Positions 16,976-24,962 of a stretch of DNA of 33,552 nt are shown piece after piece. Origin of the DNA: Secundilactobacillus malefermentans DSM 5705 = KCTC 3548 (GTDB lineage Bacteria > Bacillota > Bacilli > Lactobacillales > Lactobacillaceae); the NCBI RefSeq assembly GCF_001436395.1, contig NZ_AZGJ01000010.1, positions 1-33,552 on the forward strand, read 5' to 3'. How positions within the stretch are numbered: the first letter of the stretch is position 1; the number at the start of each line of letters is the position of its first letter. Position numbers and translations under genes: made by a program. The notes below the pieces were generated by a model that was not told the origin of the DNA, made no database searches, and worked only from the letters and a program-made list of their open reading frames with translations.

Positions 16976-17095
16976 TATCGGACTGGGGTGCCATTTGGCT
17001 GAGATTAGACCCATTGAACCTGTGCAGTTAATACTGACGAAGGAAGTCGAAAAGTAAGCGACCCCTTGCGTTTTGTAGGTGGTCGCTTTTCAGTC
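16976..17095 (+). ncRNA. TPP riboswitch (THI element) with expression platform
   Basis: The THI-box core is present in order: ACTGGGGTG (16982-16990), GGCTGAGATTAGACCC, GAACCTGTGCAGTTAATACTGACGAAGGAAGTC in conserved spacing (to about 17049). It is followed by GCGACCCCT / AGGTGGTCGC (17058-17087) with TTTT, a likely intrinsic terminator stem ahead of the tenA ribosome binding site. A TATAAT at 16945-16950 is the probable -10 box. Thiamine pyrophosphate would turn tenA off. Confidence 0.95.
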
Positions 17096-17110
17096 TGGAA
17101 GGGAATTACG

Positions 17111-17788
17111 ATGAAATTTACTGATGATTTATACACGACGGCTAAACCGCTTTGGCAAAAGAGCATGCGCCATCCATTTATTCAGGAACTAGCGGCTGGA
17201 ACGCTTCCACTGGCAACATTTCGCTACTATCTCAAACAGGATCAACACTATTTAATGGAATTTGGTAAATTGCACGAAATTATTGCCGCAAAAGTGACGG
17301 ATCCTCAAGATAAAGGCATTTTATTAGCAGGCGCTGGCGCTGAAGACAACGAAGAAACGCTCATCCGCAACGATATGCTTAACCAGTTAACAATTTCTCA
17401 AGCTGAAATTGCCGCAACCCCTTTGTCTCCAGCAACCTATAAGTATGTGACTCACATGTACTACGAACTGAACGCCGGTTCCCCGGCACGGGCAATTGCT
17501 GCACTCCTCCCCTGTTACTGGCTGTACAGCAACATTGGGAAGCAGTTAAGTCATGCAACATCCCCCGTTCCCATTTATCAGCAATTCATTGACGGCTACG
17601 CAGCTGATGCGTTCACAACCGCAACGACGGATATGATTGACCTCGTTAACCGCGAAAGTACGGCAGTTGATGCCGCAGAACAAGTCGACATGAAGGATGC
17701 CTTCATGAAAAGTAGTGAGTATGAGCTCGAATTCTGGGAAATGGCTTATACCAAAGAAAAATGGCCGTACGAAAGCTTAAGTATTTAA
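17111..17788 (+). CDS. tenA: thiaminase II / aminopyrimidine aminohydrolase TenA
   Basis: About 225 residues of the TenA/heme-oxygenase-like fold. The catalytic cysteine is in ALLPCYWLYSNIG at residue 135 from the chosen start, the same number as the nucleophile of Bacillus subtilis TenA. FRYYLKQDQHYLMEF and DAEDNE-like AGAEDNEETL segments supply other pocket residues, and the late ELEFWEMAY holds the family glutamate. It releases HMP from aminopyrimidine thiamine breakdown products for salvage. ATG at 17111 follows GGAAGGGAA. A TPP riboswitch controls it; no other thiamine gene is adjacent, which suggests salvage rather than full synthesis. Confidence 0.95.
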   Translation: MKFTDDLYTTAKPLWQKSMRHPFIQELAAGTLPLATFRYYLKQDQHYLMEFGKLHEIIAAKVTDPQDKGILLAGAGAEDNEETLIRNDMLNQLTISQAEIAATPLSPATYKYVTHMYYELNAGSPARAIAALLPCYWLYSNIGKQLSHATSPVPIYQQFIDGYAADAFTTATTDMIDLVNRESTAVDAAEQVDMKDAFMKSSEYELEFWEMAYTKEKWPYESLSI

Positions 17789-17799
17789 ATCAATACGTG

Positions 17800-17847
17800 A
17801 AAAATGGTTTAACCCAACGGAAATAGTCCGGGTTAAACCATTTTTTT
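17800..17847. terminator. bidirectional terminator
   Basis: ATGGTTTAACCC pairs with GGGTTAAACCAT, A-run before and T-run after, between convergent tenA and the PatB-type gene. Confidence 0.92.
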
Positions 17848-19012
17848 AATCTTTAAATGCTGTTATTCCCTGTTTTAACCGTGACAAAGCATCCAGCAAC
17901 TGCGCCGTTGGACACGCAATGTTCATCCGAATAAAGTCGTGGCCATCACCACGATAGTCGTTTCCAGTCGACAAAATTAATCCGGTTTCTTGACGCAAAA
18001 AGTCGGTCAGTTTCTGCGCATCATCGGTTAAGTCACGAACGTCGAACCAAAGTAGATAGGTGGCGTTTTCTGACACTAATCGAATTTGTGGCAGCTGGTC
18101 GTGAACAAATTTAGCAACCTCGTCCCGGTTCTCAGTCAGCTTCGCCTTTAGTTCATGCAACCAGTCAGCTCCCTGCGTATACGCAGCGATTGTTCCCGGT
18201 AATGCGGCAAAATTTGGCTCACCTAGCTCCTCGTTATTGAGGCCGCGAGAGACTGAAGCGCGCAAATGAGGCTCGGGCACAATAACGGTTGCAGCGTGCA
18301 TCGCCGCAACGTTGAACGTCTTGCTGGGTGACACACAAGTGATGGTGTTGTTCCGCAAATTTTCAGGTAGTGAGAAAACGGGCGTATAGTGAGGCTCTCC
18401 AAAGACGAGATCCCCATGAATTTCATCGCTTAATAAGGTGACGTGGTTCTTTTGACATAGCGTTGCAATTTTAGTGAGCTCATCCCGTGACCACACCTTG
18501 CCCACCGGATTGTGTGGGTTACAAAGAATCATCAACGTTGTCAGTGGTTCTGCTAATTTAGCTGCCAGGTCCTCGAAATCGATATGATAGCGGTGATTCG
18601 TTTCATCATAAACTAAGTCGTTTGATAGCACGTGTCGCCCATTATTTTCGATTGAATTGTAAAAAATATTATAAACCGGTTCCTGTACCAAAACGGTGTC
18701 GCCAACGTTGCTACTACTGCGAACAACGGACGAAATAGCTGGTACAACGCCAGTACAGAATATCTGCCACTCGTTTTCCAAATGAGCGTGATGCTCCGTT
18801 TGGTACCAATTTGCGACAGCATCAAAGTAGTCGTCCCCCGGCTCTTCATAACCAAAAACGCCAAAGTCGACCTTCTTGCGCAGCGCCTCAATAATTGCGG
18901 GTGCCGTTTGAAAGTCCATATCTGCAATCCACATTGGCAGTTCATTCGGTTTGATGTCCCATTTGACGGAATTTGTGTTGCGGCGGTTCAATTTTTGCTC
19001 AAAATTAGCCAT
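17846..19012 (-). CDS. patB: PLP-dependent C-S lyase, MalY/PatB family
   Basis: 388 residues of fold-type I aminotransferases. MPMWIADMDF-like NELPMWIADMDFQTAP at the start, GYEEPGDDY, then NPHNPVGKVW and LLSDEIHGDLVF (PLP-contacting Asn and Asp), and the Schiff-base lysine in SPSKTFN. This set is typical of PatB/MalY cystathionine beta-lyases, which cleave cystathionine or cysteine conjugates to a thiol, pyruvate and ammonia. Its ATG directly follows the TAA of the DUF3737 gene (TAAATG), so translation is coupled. Whether it acts in methionine synthesis or in thiol (aroma) formation is not decided by sequence. Confidence 0.92.
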   Translation of the reverse strand: MANFEQKLNRRNTNSVKWDIKPNELPMWIADMDFQTAPAIIEALRKKVDFGVFGYEEPGDDYFDAVANWYQTEHHAHLENEWQIFCTGVVPAISSVVRSSSNVGDTVLVQEPVYNIFYNSIENNGRHVLSNDLVYDETNHRYHIDFEDLAAKLAEPLTTLMILCNPHNPVGKVWSRDELTKIATLCQKNHVTLLSDEIHGDLVFGEPHYTPVFSLPENLRNNTITCVSPSKTFNVAAMHAATVIVPEPHLRASVSRGLNNEELGEPNFAALPGTIAAYTQGADWLHELKAKLTENRDEVAKFVHDQLPQIRLVSENATYLLWFDVRDLTDDAQKLTDFLRQETGLILSTGNDYRGDGHDFIRMNIACPTAQLLDALSRLKQGITAFKD

Positions 19013-19879
19013 TTAGCCCGCCCGTCTTTCTGTCTGAGCGTCATTGGTGATGATGGTCGTCTTTGATGGATCCACTTTGTCGACTTCCATAATTAATTCG
19101 CCAATTGACTCAGCTTTAATGATGCCGCTGATTGGATTTTTAACGCTAGTAATATTGGAATGGATGTCCGCATCAATATCACTGCAGTATTCGAATGCCA
19201 AATCGGTCTCGAGTAACGTGCAGTTTTTCATGACAAGGTGGTCGATGTAGCAAAGGCCCTGATCACTCTCAATGGTACAGTTAATGAGCGTTAGATTTTT
19301 GGTGTTCCAGCCCAAGTACTCGCCGTTAATGGTGGAATCGTAAATGGTCACGTTCTCACAGTTCCAAAATGCATCCTTGGTCACAAACGTTGAGTTATGA
19401 ATCTCAACGTTTTTAGCACCATCAAACCCGTAGTTTCCAATTAAGCTGAGGTGATCTGCGTAAATATTTTCGCTGTTCATGCCAAAGTAGTCACCGCGGG
19501 CCTGCACATTTTCAATATGAATATCCGAACAGTTCCACAATGTCTCATCTGCATCTGAAAAATAATCGTTAATCAGGGTAATTCCCTTGCCCCGCCTAAA
19601 TTCTTTGGGCGCCTGGATGGAACTATTTGTCACTTTGATATCGTTGGTATACCAGATTCCGGAGCGGGACATTTCTTCCAAAATGATGTGATCCGCTTCG
19701 ATGTGATTGCTGTACCAAAGCGGGTACTTCCATTTAAAAATGGTGTTCTTCAAGTTAATGTTGCGACTTTCCTTCAATGGCGATTCACCATCGCTAAATG
19801 TGACTTGGTTGAGGGTGGCGTCCTGCTCCGCAAAGAGTGATCGTTCACCAGTGAATAATTGATTTTGATAAGTTGTCAA
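19013..19879 (-). CDS. DUF3737 right-handed beta-helix protein
   Basis: 288 residues made of short repeats of the type N-[VI]-x-[IL]-x-N-[CS]-x-[IFT], e.g. INLKNTIFKW, VTIYDSTING, LTLINCTIES, LVMKNCTLLE, spaced about 20 residues, which predicts a right-handed beta helix. This is the DUF3737 family of lactobacilli. No signal peptide is seen, so it is cytosolic; function unknown. TTG at 19879 is preceded by AAGGAGGA at good distance. It is translationally coupled to the downstream C-S lyase gene, a pairing that may reflect a shared pathway, though no direct clue to the reaction is visible. Confidence 0.85.
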   Translation of the reverse strand: MTTYQNQLFTGERSLFAEQDATLNQVTFSDGESPLKESRNINLKNTIFKWKYPLWYSNHIEADHIILEEMSRSGIWYTNDIKVTNSSIQAPKEFRRGKGITLINDYFSDADETLWNCSDIHIENVQARGDYFGMNSENIYADHLSLIGNYGFDGAKNVEIHNSTFVTKDAFWNCENVTIYDSTINGEYLGWNTKNLTLINCTIESDQGLCYIDHLVMKNCTLLETDLAFEYCSDIDADIHSNITSVKNPISGIIKAESIGELIMEVDKVDPSKTTIITNDAQTERRAG

Positions 19880-19952
19880 TATAAGTCCTCCTTATGCCTA
19901 AAAAGAAACTTTCCGTAAGTTCTACTTTAGCACTAATCGTTGCATTAATAAG

Positions 19953-20437
19953 TTAATTTAGCCAATTTGAAACAGCCTGACTTGCGCATTCTACTCGTGA
20001 CCCGCGCATCGGTAATTCTTTCGCAATCGTTGCATCGGGGACGAGCTCATGAATGACTTCGAGGCAATTGCCAAATCTGCTCCCCTCATGTGTACAAAAT
20101 GGGTGGATGACTTTGCCAGAAAGCGTCGCCTGCTGTCTACTGCTCCCGGTAGCGTGCCCCACCAAACGGGAAAGCCAATGTAAATGTCCCGTTCTGCCCT
20201 TAAATCGACCGCAATTGGTTGGATTGCGACTAGTTTTTCAGCATCAAGTTTGCTCCGTTGGAGAGTCTGATCATAACTGTCGGGATAGGGAATGGCCGCC
20301 AAAATAGGGAACGTTGGCATCCCTAACTGCTTACCAATTAGTTGCGCTAATTTAGCCGTATTTCCAATGTCTAATTTTTTAATTTCTCCGTTAATCAGCG
20401 TTTCACCACCATGAGAAAAGTAAATCACGACTGCCAT
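19953..20437 (-). pseudogene. flavodoxin, frameshifted
   Basis: The N-terminal two thirds read VVIYFSHGGETLING, a degenerate FMN phosphate loop, then ERDIYIGFPVWWGTLPGAV in one frame. The expected C-terminal part, LSGKVIHPFCTHEGSRFGNCLE followed by PMRGSRVECASQAVSNWLN, lies in another frame (19953-20130). The switch is needed at about 20120-20145; the gap between GAV and LSGK is shorter than in typical relatives, so several bases (about 10) were probably lost. ATG at 20437 follows AAAGGAGGG. Product as read ends at 19991 with an unrelated tail and should not bind FMN properly. It lies downstream of the LysR gene. Confidence 0.8.
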
Positions 20438-20470
20438 TTCAAACCCTCCTTTCAACTAAAAAAGCCGTCA

Positions 20471-20487
20471 CTATTGATTATCAATAG
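20471..20487. promoter_or_regulatory. perfect palindrome between lysR and flavodoxin
   Basis: CTATTGATTATCAATAG, perfect arms of 8 bp around one base, 34 bp upstream of the flavodoxin start. It could be the LysR operator of the flavodoxin gene. Since GGCTTTTTT follows in the leftward direction, it might instead be part of the lysR terminator. Confidence 0.5.
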
Positions 20488-20533
20488 CGTACAGCTCGTC
20501 CTCTTCATCGTCTAATACTTAATGAAAGTTAAT

Positions 20534-21415
20534 CTATGCTTGAAAAGCATTTTTAAAACGCTTGATTAGCTCGGAGGCCACCGGTGACATGACCCGATTT
20601 TTCCGCCAAGCAAGCACACAGTTAGTGGAAATGGCCGGGTCTAGTGGCAGAAAGGTTGTCTCTACATTCCGATTAGTGACCGCCCCTTCGATTCCAACGG
20701 CAGCGGCAACTTGTTTTTCGACCAACGGTAAAATATTAAATGCCAAATTGAAATTGCCAACCACGTTTAATTCGCTGGGGTCAATTTTTGCCCAATTTGA
20801 AATCAATTTAGTAATTTCCGGTCGTTTGGAAATCATGAGTGGCATCCCCTTGATATCAGCAGGTGTAATCCCTGTTTTGGTTGCCAAAAATGAGTTGTTT
20901 GCTACTAATAATCCCCATTTTTCTTGGCGTGGTAATGTCAAAGTGGCGTATTTTTCCGTATCAATTGGTTCCAATAGGATTGCCATATCGACCAGCCCTT
21001 TGTCCAAACGGTCGATAATATCATCACTGGTGCCTGTTGTAATATCAAATTTCACTTCGGGATAATCACGCACAAATTCTTCCACCATCATTGCCATGGT
21101 GTCCGAATTATCAGCTTCCACACAGCCAATTTTGAAGGTGCCACTGAATAGTTTATGGCGCCTGTCAACGAAGGCTTGCTCAGTCGATTGAGACAGTTCC
21201 AAAATTTCTTCAGCCCGACTCTTTAAAAATAGCCCCGCTTCGGTTAGTCGAAATCGTCCCTTTTCGCGGTCGAATAGTGGCGTGCCCAGCTCATCTTCGA
21301 GTTCACGCAACTGCCGACTCAAGGTTGGTTGGGTAATATGGAGCTGTTCCGCAGCACCGGAAACTGTGCCGACATCTGCCACCATCCAAAAGTACTGTAA
21401 AAGTCGTAGTTCCAT
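20534..21415 (-). CDS. LysR-family transcriptional regulator
   Basis: About 293 residues. The N-terminal winged helix-turn-helix is canonical: MELRLLQYFWMVADVGTVSGAAEQLHITQPTLSRQLRELEDELGTPLF. A periplasmic-binding-type effector domain follows (residues about 90-290), with FKIGCVEADNSDTMAMMVEEF opening it. ATG at 21415 is chosen since GGAGGG lies 10 bp upstream and it begins exactly at the family start; the longer frame from 21505 runs into the structured intergenic element. A TATAAT -10 box lies at 21453-21458. The downstream flavodoxin gene and the palindrome at 20471-20487 suggest a redox-linked target. Effector unknown. Confidence 0.92.
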   Translation of the reverse strand: MELRLLQYFWMVADVGTVSGAAEQLHITQPTLSRQLRELEDELGTPLFDREKGRFRLTEAGLFLKSRAEEILELSQSTEQAFVDRRHKLFSGTFKIGCVEADNSDTMAMMVEEFVRDYPEVKFDITTGTSDDIIDRLDKGLVDMAILLEPIDTEKYATLTLPRQEKWGLLVANNSFLATKTGITPADIKGMPLMISKRPEITKLISNWAKIDPSELNVVGNFNLAFNILPLVEKQVAAAVGIEGAVTNRNVETTFLPLDPAISTNCVLAWRKNRVMSPVASELIKRFKNAFQA

Positions 21416-21468
21416 GTGCTGGTTTCCCTCCATTTCGAATTCTAATAGATTTATTATACCATTGAAAA

Positions 21469-21647
21469 ACGAGGGTGAGACGAAAGGCGGTTTGCTTTTG
21501 AGCATAGCCTAGATTAACGAATAATCCTGCACTTGGGATTGTTTGTTGATCGTAGCTAGGCGGAGAAAGCAGCCTTTTGGAACCCGACTAAGCAAAAGTA
21601 TTCGGAAATAACAGAGCTGGGACAAAACAAATGTTTTGTCCCAGCTC
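21469..21647. repeat. structured intergenic element with terminal hairpin
   Basis: Outer arms AAAGGC(GGTT)TGCTTT (21483-21498) and AAAGCAGCCTTT (21566-21577) enclose a long inner stem: GCCTAG (21507-21512) with CTAGGC (21556-21561), and the following 15 bases pair with 21536-21550 through G-T wobbles. A perfect 16-bp hairpin (21614-21629 with 21632-21647) ends the element. It resembles intergenic repeat elements I associate with lactobacillar genomes, but I cannot verify copies elsewhere. It sits between lysR and the histidine kinase gene. Confidence 0.6.
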
Positions 21648-21659
21648 CGTCTTTTTGTC

Positions 21660-22952
21660 TTATTTTATTGGAAGTACCACGGTGAAGATACTACCACCAC
21701 CGGGATTATCGGTCACTTTAATGCGACCATTATGTGCCTTAATAATCCAAGCAGCGATCGCAAGTCCTAACCCATTTCCACCGGTTTCCTTATTGCCTGA
21801 GCGTTCTTCCCGATAGAATCGATCAAAGATTCGCTTCTTGTTCGCATCACTGATTCCCTGCCCAGTATCCATGACCTGAATTTTCAGCGAGTTGTTTTCG
21901 ATAACCGTGCGCACCGTAATCGTATCACCCGGCATCGTATATTTGGCGGCATTATCCAGCAAAATCACCAGTAGCTGATGAATTCGTTTGGTATCCAGCA
22001 TGACGGACTGCGTTGTTTCCGTCTTAATCACAAACTGTTTATCCTCACTTTGAACAAATTCTTGGTACGGATCCAACACTTCGCTCATAAATTCCGGCAC
22101 AACGACGCTCGTTTTTTTGATGGCAATGGCGTTGGAATTCGCGCGGGCCAAGGTAAGCATATCGCTCGTCAACCCGTTTAATCGCCTAATTTCCGACAGC
22201 GACATGATAATTGGGTCAATCTGATCCTTAATCGTATCGTTGGGTTTGGTCATCAAGCCCTCCAGCTGATTCTGGATGATGGTCAATGGTGTCCGAATTT
22301 CATGCGCTGCACTGTCAACAAAGTCCTGCTGCTGTTGCCAGGCTTTTAGAACGGGTTTCATGTTAATCCGCGAGACAATGTAACTAATGATGAAAACTAA
22401 TACTCCAAATAAAATCAGCGCTGCTAACAGCAGATTTTTGAATCGATTAATTCCCTGCAAATCTGGGGTGATGTTCTGAAGCACCATGGCGTACTTGGCG
22501 TTCTTCAAAAAATCGTTATTTTTAATATTATTTCGCTTTTCCACCCCTGCCGGTAGGCGATGCCGCTGAGTGTCTGCATTTACTTTTACGTAAACACCAC
22601 GCATGGTTGCTTTACCAACCTGTTTGCTAAAAGTTTTATTGAGATCTTTCGTTTGCCCTTTGACCTTCAAAATTGACGCGGAAAAGCGCTGGAGACTGTC
22701 GCGATTCAAAATTTTGCCATTTTTATCGTAGTAAATCGTAATCGTCTTAAAATCAGAAGGTCGATCCATTAGCATTGGCTTCTTGGACACGATGGCTGCC
22801 CGCTGCTCTAATCCTTTATCAATGTTTGCATAGGTACTTTGTTGAAAGCGCGCAAAGATAATCAGCCCTAAGATCGAGAAAATGACCATAAAACTGATTA
22901 ACTCGGTTAAAAATAACCGTAACTGTTGTTTGCGATTAACAATTTTATCCAC
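21660..22952 (-). CDS. sensor histidine kinase
   Basis: 430 residues. Two membrane helices (about residues 10-35 and 168-190) flank an extracytoplasmic sensor domain of about 130 residues. The kinase core shows an H-box with the phospho-accepting His217 (AAHEIRTPL), N-box LLDNAAKY, G1 DTGQGI, F-box FDRFYR and G2 GGNGLGLAIA. It is a HisKA/HATPase kinase of the EnvZ/CiaH type. GTG at 22952 lies four bases after the restored stop of the response regulator (22957), so the two were translationally coupled. The signal is unknown; an ABC exporter lies upstream in the same operon. The kinase itself is intact. Confidence 0.93.
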   Translation of the reverse strand: MDKIVNRKQQLRLFLTELISFMVIFSILGLIIFARFQQSTYANIDKGLEQRAAIVSKKPMLMDRPSDFKTITIYYDKNGKILNRDSLQRFSASILKVKGQTKDLNKTFSKQVGKATMRGVYVKVNADTQRHRLPAGVEKRNNIKNNDFLKNAKYAMVLQNITPDLQGINRFKNLLLAALILFGVLVFIISYIVSRINMKPVLKAWQQQQDFVDSAAHEIRTPLTIIQNQLEGLMTKPNDTIKDQIDPIIMSLSEIRRLNGLTSDMLTLARANSNAIAIKKTSVVVPEFMSEVLDPYQEFVQSEDKQFVIKTETTQSVMLDTKRIHQLLVILLDNAAKYTMPGDTITVRTVIENNSLKIQVMDTGQGISDANKKRIFDRFYREERSGNKETGGNGLGLAIAAWIIKAHNGRIKVTDNPGGGSIFTVVLPIK

Positions 22953-22956
22953 TAAA

Positions 22957-23642
22957 TTACTTCACTTCCAGTAAGAATCCGACGTTTCGAAGCGTTTGAA
23001 TCAAGTCTGGCCGACCCGCATGCTCCAATTTTCGTCTTAGGTTACTAATATAAATGTTGACCACGTTAATCGTCGTGTCGGAGTCCATCCCCACACTCGG
23101 TCAAAAATCTGCTCGCGGGAGACGATGATGTTTTTGTTTTGCACCAAGTAGGCTAAAATATCGTACTCCTTACCCACTAACTTGAGGGCTTGATCGGAAA
23201 TTAAAACCTGGCGATTTTCAGTATTTAACCACATTGCATCATCAACGACCAGTCGTTGGTCGTCTTGATAAACACCGCTTCGTTTGAGCAACGCCTTCAC
23301 CCGCAAAATGAGTTCTTCACGATGAAAAGGTTTCGTCAAATAGTCGTCCGCACCAGCCTGAAATCCCGTTACTTTATCATCCAGACCATCCTTAGCCGTT
23401 AAAATGAGCGCCGGTGTTTTCACTTTATTTTTTCGGGCACTCTTGATAACTTCGATACCGTTCATGAGCGGCAACATCAAATCCACGATGAATAAGTCAA
23501 AGGGCTCTTCAATGGCTAAATATTCGCCTTGCTCGCCATCGAATGCCTGGGTCACCTCGCCAACGTCCTGTAAGAATCCTTTGACGCTGTCTGATAACTG
23601 GTGATCATCTTCAATCAATAATATTTTTATGCTACTTGCCAT
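22957..23642 (-). pseudogene. OmpR-family response regulator, frameshifted near the C-terminus
   Basis: The receiver domain is intact (acidic pocket E11-D12-D13, phospho-acceptor D54 in IVDLMLP, Thr in LTAKD, Lys in LTKPF). The winged helix is intact to SREQIFDRVWG. At the run of four G (23089-23092, minus strand) the frame changes and the product ends at 23037 with an unrelated tail. In the next frame, the expected SDTTINVVNIYISNLRRKLE and the final LRNVGFLLEVK continue to a stop at 22957. One lost base explains it, and repair gives 228 residues, the normal family length. As read, the recognition helix and wing are lost, so DNA binding should fail. ATG at 23642 is the most likely start, though with a weak ribosome site. 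Confidence 0.85.
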
Positions 23643-23700
23643 GTACACCATCCCAATTTTGTTCGCAAGATTTCGTTCCGTGAATTGAAGCAACTGTGAA

Positions 23701-24175
23701 TCGTCACAACATTTCTATTCGTGCTCCGCTCCACTGCGTACTACGTCTAACTCTAGCCTACGAGGAACAAGTTCCTCTTCCAGGCTCTTCGTTAGTCCTC
23801 GCAAGCAATCGTGGATCGTCACAACATTTCTATTCGTGCTCCGCTCCACTGCGTACTACGTCTAACTCTAGCCTACGAGGAACAAGTTCCTCTTCCAGGC
23901 TCTTCGTTAGTCCTCGCAAGCAATCGTGGATCGTCACAACATTTCTATTCGTGCTCCGCTCCACTGCGTACTACGTCTAACTCTAGCCTACGAGGAACAA
24001 GTTCCTCTTCCAGGCTCTTCGTTAGTCCTCGCAAGCAATCGTGGATCGTCACAACATTTCTATTCGTGCTCCGCTCCACTGCGTACTACGTCTAACTCTA
24101 GCCTACGAGGAACAAGTTCCTCTTCCAGGCTCTTCGTTAGTCCTCGCAAGCAATCGTGGATCGTCACAACATTTC
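23701..24175. repeat. 115-bp tandem repeat, four copies plus 15 bp
   Basis: Units start with TCGTCACAAC at 23701, 23816, 23931 and 24046; a 15-bp remnant follows at 24161. The four copies appear identical. Each unit holds a nested hairpin (first copy 23747-23795): CTAAC/GTTAG, AGCCT/AGGCT and GAGGAAC/GTTCCTC around AA. The apparent overlapping 93-94 residue frames on the plus strand are a product of the repeat. The array fills the space between the ATPase and response regulator genes. Confidence 0.93.
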
Positions 24176-24180
24176 ACAAC

Positions 24181-24215
24181 AAGGTTGCCCCAAACCTCTC
24201 GATTTGAGCCAACCT
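24181..24215 (-). terminator. stem-loop after the ABC ATPase gene
   Basis: Leftward, GGTTG-GCTCAAA pairs with TTTGGGG-CAACC (with G-T pairs). No T-run follows, so it may be an attenuator, an RNA-stabilising end or a weak terminator between the ATPase and regulator genes. Confidence 0.4.
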
Positions 24216-24277
24216 TTTGCTTTTCTCTATTTTACCCTATTAACGGGCCAACTTCATTGCCAACCCTAAAGTGAAAC

Positions 24278-24937
24278 CTAATTGTTAGACACTTTGAATT
24301 GATTATCCTTTAATTCAATTTTGACATCGCCCTGCTTGGCAATTTCTGAATCATGCGTCACGATGATAACTGTTTTGTGATGATTATGCGCCAGATCCTG
24401 GAATAACTTTAAAATCATTTCCGAGTTGGCAGCATCTAAATTTCCAGTCGGTTCATCGGCGATAACCGTTGTTGCATCCACAACCAAAGCTCTAGCGATG
24501 GCCACTCGCTGTTGTTCACCACCAGATAATTTCTGAACGTTCTTACGTGCCTTTTCTTCTGAAATGCCCACATTTTTCAAAGAATCAAGCACAAATTGTT
24601 TGTCACCGCGATGACTGGACTTAGTGATATCAAGTGCCGTCAAAACGTTATCAATCGCTGACATGTATGACATTAAGTTATATTGTTGGAAAATCATCGC
24701 AATTTTGGTGCGGCGATAATTTGTTAACCCAATTTTATTGATATTCTTATCATCAATTGTGATTTCTCCCGTTTGGGGGGAGTCTAATCCAGCAATGAAT
24801 GATAGAAAAGTTGTTTTGCCAGAACCGGAAGCCCCAACAAACGTATAGACCTTACTTTGATCAAAACTCAGGTTAACATTTTCATATAACGGTTCTGAAT
24901 TTGCATACGCATGGGTAAGTTCTTTAACTTCTAACAT
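24278..24937 (-). CDS. ABC transporter ATP-binding protein (MacB/LolD type)
   Basis: 219 residues, the usual length of MacB/LolD-type ATPases. Walker A GASGSGKT (residues 35-42), Q-loop in IFQQYNLM, signature LSGGEQQRVAIARAL, Walker B TTVIADEPTGNLD and H-switch IIVTHDSEIA are all intact. It should power the FtsX-like permease encoded upstream in the same direction (25980-27428). The two are separated by a 1-kb tandem array, which is unusual for such pairs. AAAGGAG precedes the ATG. With the kinase and regulator downstream it makes up an ABC-two-component module of the kind that senses or exports cell-envelope stressors. Confidence 0.95.
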   Translation of the reverse strand: MLEVKELTHAYANSEPLYENVNLSFDQSKVYTFVGASGSGKTTFLSFIAGLDSPQTGEITIDDKNINKIGLTNYRRTKIAMIFQQYNLMSYMSAIDNVLTALDITKSSHRGDKQFVLDSLKNVGISEEKARKNVQKLSGGEQQRVAIARALVVDATTVIADEPTGNLDAANSEMILKLFQDLAHNHHKTVIIVTHDSEIAKQGDVKIELKDNQFKVSNN

Positions 24938-24962
24938 GTGTGCGCTCCTTTCGCTTTCAATG

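Noticed and set aside
23696-24274. Four overlapping plus-strand frames of 77-94 residues with nearly the same peptide
   Set aside because: They result from the 115-bp tandem repeat, whose length is not a multiple of three; no ribosome binding site, and antisense to the operon.
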